Below, piece by piece: positions 51,773 through 59,717 of a stretch of DNA of 64,000 nucleotides. Within the stretch, counting starts at the first letter, position 1. Each line of letters opens with the position of its first letter. The translations under genes were made by a program, and so were the position numbers. Origin of the DNA: Pseudo-nitzschia pungens (taxonomy: Eukaryota; Bacillariophyta; Bacillariophyceae; Bacillariales; Bacillariaceae); NCBI GenBank assembly GCA_037355855.1, contig CM074762.1, forward strand, positions 620,001 to 684,000, in the 5' to 3' direction. The notes beneath the pieces were generated by a model, which had not been told where the DNA came from, ran no database searches, and was given only the letters and a program-made list of their open reading frames with translations.

Positions 51773-53755
51773 ATGATGGAGTTGACGGATCGTCGGAGAA
51801 GGATTTCCAATTCCAATTCGTTTGGCCAGTCAACACAGAAGGAGAACCGGTGGTGCAGGAATTATTCCCCCGGCTCTGGACCTTCCTCTGTCGGTGATGG
51901 AACTGCGAGAGTCAACGATGATAGAGACCGTCACGGGTTCGGTTGCAGGAGAATTAGACGAACACAAGTCGTGGTATGGATTATTATTGCAATTTCATTG
52001 CTCCATCTTCGAAGCTTAGTGCCATCAATAAAGGAATCAGATGTCGAGGACTCGGTCGTACAAAAGATAGAAGTTAACACGACACCAGAGGTTGTTGCAC
52101 CTCCTACGGAAACGATAACAGTGGAAGAAAAGGAGAAGCCACCAACCATTAGTGACTCCAACGATAAGAAAAGTGAACAAAAAAGTAAAAAACATCGGGA
52201 TAAGAAAAGTGAACAAAAAAGTAAAAAACATCGGGACAAAAAATCGAAGAAGTCGAAGGATAAGGCAACGGCGACAAAGCCCTCGCCTCTCCCTTCGCCT
52301 TCACCCACGCAAACACAAAGCGATGGCGGTGCTAAGACTAAAATGCCAAAAGCAACCGTCTCCGACAGTAACGCGGAGAACAAAAAGGGCAGCGAGGACA
52401 CTGAATCTTCCGTAGAGAGTCCAAAGAATAACGACAACAATCCTGTTCCGAAAACTACAGAATCGACAAAGGACTCAACATCGAATAATTCAGAGACAAA
52501 CAACAACGTTAAGGATGATAGTGGCGTCGATTCAGGATCAGAGTCGACAACGTCAGACACGATTAATCAGGGTGTCGCACACTCATGGAGCAGCAACCTC
52601 CAAGACCCTCGTTCGGACTCAGATCTTTCGGAGACCGCCTCGAAATTTCTCGAAAACCACTGCGATTTGACGAACGTGAAAGACGGACAATGGTACCCAT
52701 CCGGAGAAGAAAACGACTGGAAGCAGCGGGCTCCGTACCTAATAGTAGCGGGGGTATGGAATGCGGGTGTGAATCCCCTGGCAAACGCCTTGCTCAAACA
52801 TCCCCAGATCGAGTCTGCGAAACAAAACGGCTTTTTTTTGCCAAAGCAATTCAAACGATACCTCGATGTCCAACCCTCCGGCGGCAGCACAAGCAACGAT
52901 GCCACGGCGGTCGCAACCAAGTACAACGTCAAGGTCTTCGCCGCACGAGAACGCATGTACGCACAGGTGTACAGCAAATCGAGTTTTCGAGATAAAGTTG
53001 GCACCGGTGACCAAGACTCGCGGACGATTTCCGACAACAAACACGTGGCTATGGATGTGAGCCCGGGTCTGGTCTTTTACGCGCACCAGACGGCCCATTC
53101 GATTTTGTGCACCACGCCATGGGTCAAGGTAGTAATGGTGCTCCGGAATCCCATCGATCGTTTGTATCAGCAATGGGTGTACAGCACCGTGCATCTCGGA
53201 CTGAAACTCTCGTTGGAAGACTGGATGGCGCAGGAAATGAAGTTGTTGCAGACCGTAGGCCTGATCAGTGACGCTGGCGGAAGCGAGGGTGCGGACCAGT
53301 CCAAGAAAGAGGTCGAAACGAAGGCTGCCATCTCCGAAAAGGAAGCATGGGATCAATACCAGTCGGTTCACAAGATGGCAGGAGCCATTGGAAGAAGTTT
53401 GTATGTGTTCCAACTCGAGCAGTGGATCGATGCTTACGTTGCGGCCGGAAAGAATCCATCGGAGGAAATAATCGTGTTGACGACCGAAGACATTGAAAAT
53501 GATCCCGCACAGAAGTACGATGACCTGATACGATTCTTGGGATTGCCACCCGTCGACGGTGCGGGTGCGAACGATGGCGTTGCCACAACTCTGCAGAACG
53601 CCTTGTTGCAGAGGAAGAACACTCCTCTTCCTCCCATGGAGGAAGAAACCAGGAAAATGCTGAAGCGATTTTTCAAGCCGTACAACAAGCGATTGGCGGA
53701 TCTCCTGCGATCCAATGGATTCGAGGGTGAATGGGTTAAACTATGGAACAAATAA
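51773..53755 (+). CDS. Golgi-type II membrane sulfotransferase-like protein
   Basis: 660 residues. The basic cytosolic tail and signal anchor (RRTQVVVWIIIAISLLHLRS, about 62-85) are followed by a long Lys/Ser/Glu stem with a duplicated SEQKSKKHRDKK unit (52162-52245), then a luminal domain from about 310. PYLIVAGVWNAGVNPLANAL occupies the place of the 5'-phosphosulfate loop, and KVVMVLRNPIDRLYQQW (about 452) is the 3'-phosphate binding motif of heparan-sulfate type sulfotransferases. YVFQLEQWIDAY then EEIIVLTTEDIENDPAQKYD and LIRFLGLP complete the usual C-terminal part. In active enzymes the 5' loop reads like GVQKGGTT with an essential Lys. Here that Lys is Asn (WNAGVN), and the Ser of the 3' motif (RAYS) is Gln. 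It may be a divergent or inactive relative. Neighbour of a PAPS transporter gene. Confidence 0.78.
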   Translation: MMELTDRRRRISNSNSFGQSTQKENRWCRNYSPGSGPSSVGDGTARVNDDRDRHGFGCRRIRRTQVVVWIIIAISLLHLRSLVPSIKESDVEDSVVQKIEVNTTPEVVAPPTETITVEEKEKPPTISDSNDKKSEQKSKKHRDKKSEQKSKKHRDKKSKKSKDKATATKPSPLPSPSPTQTQSDGGAKTKMPKATVSDSNAENKKGSEDTESSVESPKNNDNNPVPKTTESTKDSTSNNSETNNNVKDDSGVDSGSESTTSDTINQGVAHSWSSNLQDPRSDSDLSETASKFLENHCDLTNVKDGQWYPSGEENDWKQRAPYLIVAGVWNAGVNPLANALLKHPQIESAKQNGFFLPKQFKRYLDVQPSGGSTSNDATAVATKYNVKVFAARERMYAQVYSKSSFRDKVGTGDQDSRTISDNKHVAMDVSPGLVFYAHQTAHSILCTTPWVKVVMVLRNPIDRLYQQWVYSTVHLGLKLSLEDWMAQEMKLLQTVGLISDAGGSEGADQSKKEVETKAAISEKEAWDQYQSVHKMAGAIGRSLYVFQLEQWIDAYVAAGKNPSEEIIVLTTEDIENDPAQKYDDLIRFLGLPPVDGAGANDGVATTLQNALLQRKNTPLPPMEEETRKMLKRFFKPYNKRLADLLRSNGFEGEWVKLWNK

Positions 53756-54307
53756 TAATATTGTAATGCTAGCGAACTACAGATGCTACGTATGCCAGGT
53801 CGACCCGCATATTGTTTGAATGCAACCGTAAAGTGCTTGTCGACAGTGCCTCTCGTTTTGAACAATTCGACTCGTCGGATTCCTATGTACTTCGGGTGCT
53901 GTCACCAGTGCTGTACACAATTCTTGTTCTAGGTGATTTGTTTTGCCGTCGAAACCGAGGAGAGGCATGCCCCATCGCATTCGTTGAGCACCCCGACGAA
54001 AGTTGTATCCGGTGGTTCGAATTGTATCACATTCCAACCAAACCGCTCGCTACGTGCGATCTAATGAGGTTCCTTGTGTTCAAATTCTAGTACAAAATCT
54101 CTCATCGCCGTCAAGACCGCCGTGGCTTTTGCGTTTTTGCTCGATTCCAATCGTTTGTTCACTGACCACGGCAAACGACAGGTACATCCAAATCCGTCCA
54201 CATCCATCGCCAAGTCGGGGGAACGCAACGAGACGGAACAAAAGACAACAAAACCGAAACAAACAGATAATTCGATCCCAGTGAGAAACCAGGTGGAAAG
54301 TCATTCG
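53756..54307. other. Intergenic or untranslated, about 550 bp
   Basis: ORFs at 53812 and 54003 show no domain. Nothing is supported. Confidence 0.5.
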
Positions 54308-54557
54308 ATGGCGAACGACGACAAAAGAAAAACAGACCGAGTTCAGTTAGGAACCGAGTGTGACACCGAAATGCACCCGGGTACAACGCAACTTGTTTCG
54401 TGGGCCTACCGTTGCGTCGGATGCCGACAGCGGGGATTGCACTTACCCGATTTTCGGTAAGTTTGGTACCGTTCGGACCTCGTCATGCCCGGGGTGTAAA
54501 TGGATCCAGATCCCTGCGATGGTGAAATGCAGACAGAGAGAACGACAAAGTCAATAG
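54308..54557 (+). CDS. Possible small Cys-motif protein, one frame break
   Basis: From the ATG at 54308, MANDDKRKTDRVQLGTECD leads to SWAYRCVGCRQR. One base later in frame, GDCTYPIFGKFGTVRTSSC continues with CPGCKWIQIPAMVKC, ending at TAG 54557. CxxC pairs in both halves resemble a small zinc ribbon, joined only if one extra base near 54430 is disregarded. The frame is open further upstream to 54074. Weak call: both halves are short and could be chance. Confidence 0.35.
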
Positions 54558-54569
54558 ATGCGCAACATG

Positions 54570-54612
54570 ATGCGATGCGATGCGATGCGATTCGATTCGA
54601 TTCGATTCGATT
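54570..54612. repeat. (TGCGA)4(TTCGA)4 pentanucleotide repeat
   Basis: Two related pentamer runs abut between the small ORF and the plastid-type gene. This is the last of the pentanucleotide microsatellites. Confidence 0.9.
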
Positions 54613-54653
54613 CCCTTCAATGAAATCATAATTCTCGACATTATCGACGGGGG

Positions 54654-55229
54654 TTACTCAATGCGCCCTAAATAGTACTCTGGGGCCAATATCTCTCGCC
54701 GGCACAAGCAACTTCGCCCGTATCGATCCATCGATATGGTGTGGTGCGTCTTTCTTACCGCCAACGAATCCTCCGACTCGAGTGGTTCCAGCAAAAAGTC
54801 TCTGTTTTCTTCGAGAATGGCCCGGACAGCGGCTTGATCGCCGAGGTTGTTTAAGATGTCGTCCGTCAGCGAAGTCATTCGAAGGGATCGGAGCGAGACC
54901 TGTGCTTGGGCGTTCCCGGACGGTCGGTTCGTCTTGTTTTTTCGCTGGTAGTCGAGGGGGTTGAATGTTCCTCTATCCAGCTGCTGCGACAACGAGGACG
55001 AGGACGAGGACGATAGCGGCAGCGACGTTGTCCACGAATCGTCGTCATCGTCGTCGTTTTCGTTATTTTCTTTCGTATTCAGTGCCCTTGTGGGTAATCT
55101 TGCTGCCGTTGTAAGAGACACCAGCGATCGAGACGCGCGATGCACATTCTGGAATCCCTCGACCGTTGTTGACAGCAAAAGCAGCTGGAACGCTAAAAAG
55201 GGGACGACCCGAATATTCATTGCCAACAT
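54654..55229 (-). CDS. Plastid-targeted-type protein of unknown function
   Basis: 191 residues. A signal peptide (MNIRVVPFLAFQLLLLSTTVEG) is followed directly by F-Q-N and an Arg/Ser/Thr-rich stretch (HRASRSLVSLTTAARLPTR). Cleavage before Phe plus a basic transit peptide is the bipartite plastid leader of diatoms. After an acidic-Ser low-complexity section comes VSLRSLRMTSLTDDILNNLG with AAVRAILEENRDFLLEPLESED, probably the conserved core. The last 40 residues may be intronic: a GTAAGA donor lies after DSLA (about 54757), and CCCCAGAG at about 54679 could be the acceptor, leaving the ending YYLGRIE. No enzyme family is recognised. Confidence 0.6.
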   Translation of the reverse strand: MLAMNIRVVPFLAFQLLLLSTTVEGFQNVHRASRSLVSLTTAARLPTRALNTKENNENDDDDDDSWTTSLPLSSSSSSSLSQQLDRGTFNPLDYQRKNKTNRPSGNAQAQVSLRSLRMTSLTDDILNNLGDQAAVRAILEENRDFLLEPLESEDSLAVRKTHHTISMDRYGRSCLCRREILAPEYYLGRIE

Positions 55230-55847
55230 GACAAGCGTAAAATGATGGCTAAAAGTGCAGCGGTGGTCTTTTGCTTGGGGTCGTGTACCTGTTACGTTGT
55301 TTCATTCAGGGTCAAGTCGACGGTAAACAACACGAAGTAAGCCTTACTTTGTACAGTATGCAACTCGAAAGGAAACAGATGCTAAGCGGAACGACACGAC
55401 AAATTTTGTTGAAGAGTTTCTTCTTCGGATCGATGATGATCATGATGGCTGATGATTGACATGAGTCGAAAGTGAAAAGTTGACCTCTTGGACTGAATAT
55501 TCATTTCGTGAAATCCATGAGAATCAATCGACTCGTTCGACCAAAAGCTTTGTACTAGGTACTACGAAGTACTAGTATTATTAGTAGTATTTGTTTTGTG
55601 ATCAAGGTTGACTCCCGGTAAACTGTCTGGTACACGTTCCCGTACAAAGTACGTGTAACACGTTTCCACCGGTCAATTTTCGAAACTTTCTTTCCCGACT
55701 GCTTGTCAACTTGTAAAATCCAACCGGTAACGATGTCATTTGTCATGGAAGTGAGAAGACGAGAGACCGCGATTTGTGGTAAATCTTAGTCTTCGCTATC
55801 AACTACTTTTATCATACCGTGCGGATTGCTCAGTTCACGGAGAAAAG
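55230..55847. promoter_or_regulatory. Divergent intergenic, plastid-type protein / HSP70-like gene
   Basis: 618 bp without supported genes. Contains GTACTAGTATTATTAGTAGT-like and GTAC-rich words near 55556-55660. Confidence 0.45.
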
Positions 55848-58169
55848 ATGGACGAATCCACGGAAGACCGCAAGGAACAAGACCACGAAGACGAAAAGCA
55901 ACGCGATGGAATCTGGATCGGGATCGACCTCGGAACGAGCAATTCGACCTGTGCTGTTTGGGATTCGTCCCGCGGAGGTGCCAAATGGTGCGTTCATACA
56001 TATCGGTACCCATTCAATTGCAAACAGTTTCAGAGTCCCCGTCGCACTCTCATTCTGAAAGAGACCGACCGCTTGTATTTTTGTTAATGGCAAAGTACTG
56101 TTGTGTTTGTTCCTCATCCCCCGGTACTTCTGCACGTTTTTGACGACGCATCTCGCTACACTCTTTTCCATCGCAGGGTGCGCTTGCCGAGAATCACGGA
56201 ACCGACCGGTTCGAAAGCCGGACGCATCATGCCGTCCGTGGTTCGGTTCCCGAATCATCGGGACGATCCCCTGATTGGATTCCCTGCCTTGCGAGGGACA
56301 ACGCCAAAAGACAGCGACGACGACGACGACGACGACGACAACAACAACGAAACCAACAGCAGTGGTAGCAGTAGCAGCAGCAGTGTCCTTCGCAGTGTGA
56401 AACGACTGTTGGGAAAACGATACGGGGATCTCGACCCGGCCTGGATCGACACGCTCGATTTCGAGGTTCGCAATCCATCCGAACTCGACAACAATGACAA
56501 CGGCGACGATGCGAGCCTGCAGCTGGTACCGAGGACCGGGGGATCGCCCCGAGACGAGACGATCTCGGTGACACCCCAGGAAGTTCTGGCCCTCGAACTA
56601 AAGGCCATTCGAACGGCGTGCCAGGCCTACCTGGACAAGCACCGCCGTTCGAAAAACCTCCGGGTCCCGGGCGGAGAATCCGCGGACGGCACGAACCACG
56701 AGCGTCCTCTGGTGGAGAACGTGGTGGTTGGGGTGCCGGCCCATTTTTCGCACCGTCACATTGGCTTGGTAAAAGACGCGTGCCGGGAGGCCGGTTTTCG
56801 AGGCCACGTCGGCACATGCTTGGAGTCGACGGCGGCGGCGATTGCCTATGGACTGACGCTACAGGAACGAAGCAAAACGTGGTCGTCGGCGTCGGACTCG
56901 TCCCCAACCACAACAACCGGAGGCCCTACCATCATGGTGGTAGACATGGGAGGAGGGACCACGGATATCACGATCGCAACCTGTCGAAAGAATCTCGATG
57001 CTGATGCTGATGCTGATGCGGAAGAGATGAATGAGATGGATAGTGACAGCAACCTTGCGTCCTCGTATCGAGTCCTGGTGACCCAGGGCGACGATCGACT
57101 GGGAGGAGACGATATTGATGAATCCATGATGGAATATTGTCTGGACCAGGCTGTGTCCGGAGAACGTCTAGAAAGTAATGAGAAACGGAAGATGGGAAAG
57201 AGCAAAGGCGATGTGTTAAAACTGGCTTGTAGAGCAGCCAAGGAGTCCTTGTGTAGCTTGGAGGATCCGAGCCCCTGCGAAACAGTAATCGCCAAAGGAA
57301 AAGAGGTGCAGATAACTCAAGAAATATTCGAGACGATCATTTTGGAGCCATGGTTGGATAGGGCCCGTGATTTGATAGCGAAAGCACGTGACGCTCTCCA
57401 CAAAACCAACACGACAAAAGAGATCACTATCGACGAAGTGATTTTGGTGGGAGGCACCACTCGGATACCGGCGATACGACGGATGATCCAGACCTTGTTC
57501 CCAGAAATAGAGTTGTCGTCTTCGTTAAATCCCATGTCTAGCGTTGCACAAGGATTGGCTGTCCAAGCCGCCATACTGTCGAAACGAATACCCCTGCACG
57601 AGCTCAAGTCGGCTATGATGCTGGATTGTGTTCCCCATGCCATCGGCGTTCAGATGCAACATAACGGAGGATTTGTGGAGATCATTCCCCGGAACACACT
57701 CCTGCCAGCTGTCGGTTCCGCAACGTTTGTTCTTGCGGACAAATTCCAACCGGGCGTGACGATCCGGGCCGTGGAGGAAGTGGGTCCCAGCACCTACGAA
57801 CCCATGAGGAAGGAAGACTTTTCGTTTGTCCTTCGAAAATTGTCCGGGGCACAATTCGAAACCATGACGGATCGAACGATACAGGTTGGAATGAAACTAG
57901 ACACCGATGGCCGGTTCATCGTTTCTGTTTTTGATGAAAACGACCCGGAACAAGTCCGAAGGAGGGACCGCTTCGAACGAATCCAGAACGGCCAAGCTGT
58001 TGTCGGAGAACTCGATTACATCAAGGACATGATATTGGCGGAGTCGGATGGAATTACAAATGAGCAGATCGTACTGTTTGTGGCTTTGATAAGTTTGTTC
58101 GTGCTTTACGTCGCCGTCAAAATGGCGTTTGTCGACCCTTTGGAGCAGGGCAGTACTATTCTGGGATAA
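55848..58169 (+). CDS. HSP70-like protein with C-terminal membrane anchor, two exons
   Basis: Exons 55848-55987 and 56177-58169 give 710 residues. The ATPase domain is complete in motifs: IGIDLGTSNSTCAVW (about 24), phosphate loop 2 IMVVDMGGGTTDITIATC (about 298), adenosine loop VILVGGTTRIPAIRRM (about 471) and NPMSSVAQGLAVQAAILS. It is interrupted by an acidic/Ser insertion (about residues 87-112, Asp/Asn/Ser runs) and by a (DA)n stretch at 56998-57022. The interdomain linker is not the canonical DLLLLD; LKSAMMLDCVPHAIGV follows. A short beta-type substrate domain runs to about 640, with no recognisable helical lid or EEVD tail. It ends with a hydrophobic helix (IVLFVALISLFVLYVAVKMAF, about 676-696) and 13 residues. 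No signal peptide, so it is tail-anchored with the ATPase in the cytosol. This topology is unusual for HSP70. Confidence 0.82.
55988..56176 (+). other. Intron of the HSP70-like gene, 189 nt
   Basis: Donor CCAAATG|GTGCGT, acceptor ATCGCAG|GGTGCG, phase 2, forming Trp and joining GGAKW to VRLPRIT. Confidence 0.85.
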
Positions 58170-59717
58170 GAACGAAAACGCAGCAAACGGTCATTGATAT
58201 TGATAGAATATTATATAATACAATAGAGTTTCAAAAAAAGGTCGTAGAGGACGAATAACAGGCAGCAATGTGGGACAAAGTGTGTGTCTCAAATGAAGGA
58301 AAGTTTCTTTGCACCTTCCTTCACACCAGCTACGTCGAGAAACTGGAGATACTGGTATCCTTGTTACTCCTTGAAGTGCATGAAAATATCAGAACATATG
58401 GGATTGATCATTAGATTGTAGGCAATGTCTTAGCTCATGATGTTTCAGCATGTCCACAGTCATTTCAGATGAGTAGTGAAGAAGGTACCTCAACAAGAGT
58501 CACACGAACCAATGCAAGAACTTGAGCACCATTAACCCCATTACAGATTTTGATTCGAAACAACAAGTTTTGCAAGTAGATGCTGCGATAATGGAAATGG
58601 ATTAATCTAGATGTCAGCGAGGATAAAGTATGACGAGGACTACAGCTTATTGTTTTGTACTGCCGAGAAGTGGTGGGATCAATAATGGGGCTGATGCAGT
58701 GATGTTCTTGCTCAATGAACAATTCTTGTATCTATTGAAAGAGGTATATTTCAGCAATATAGATGTCCTCACAGGAGTGTGGATGGAACGGCTCGATGTT
58801 TTGAATACTATTTAACAAGGAGGTACAATTTATGCCAATATTAAATATGACGTTGTGGTTTCCTTGAGACGAAGCAGAGATGAATGTTCATCAAGGGCTT
58901 TGATTAGTATCCCTTGTTGTTCTATTTCACCAAATCTTGACAACGATCATCTACTACTAGCAGCATTTGGGCTTTTTCTTGGACTTCTTTTGGTTCTGTT
59001 TTGTCACCAGCCGTGAATCTGCCACATTGTATGGTGTTCTCGTTGTTGCTGGTCCTCAGAAAAGAAGTGCTTTGATCTTCTAGTAGTAGCAGTAGTTACT
59101 CTAATTACTGTAATGATGACTCGCTGAACGCTAAAATCGTCATATTATCATACCTACCGTACGAGGAATACAGCTCGAGTATTCCAAATATTCGTAATCG
59201 CCTTCATGTCATCGCACCATCTGTAATAGCTTCGTCAAAAAGACAGATACAAAATACTTCGTACTGGACGAACTGTGGCATCGCGATTGACATTCTGTGA
59301 ACGGGATCGAAGCTACATACAATTGGGCTTCACCAACCTTTTAAAACAGATCCAAAGAAAGTTCTTGGCGAGATACGCGACCATTACTTATAGAAAATAA
59401 GAAGCATCAGCGATCTAAAATTTTTAGTACATAAGGATAATTGAACGCATGCCGGAAAAAGAATCTCATTTTTTCACGTAACAATATCGATGTAGAAGAT
59501 AGCAACGGAAACTTTTTTTACTGTAACTCATAACATCACGAGAACTAGAGAGATAAGATTACATTCAAAAATCGTCTTGTCCACTTTTTTCGTTCTCAAC
59601 AGTTTTTTTAATTGTTGTAGACACAATCCGGCGCTTGAAGACGTGCAAGAACGGTATGTTTGAATAAAATGTACTTCGAGAAACTCATGAAAACACTTCG
59701 CAATTGATTTAACATAC
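58170..59717. other. Intergenic, about 1.55 kb
   Basis: AT-rich, with no supported coding region or RNA gene. CTACTACTAGCAG near 58951 and CTAGTAGTAGCAG near 59080 are short triplet repeats. Confidence 0.55.
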
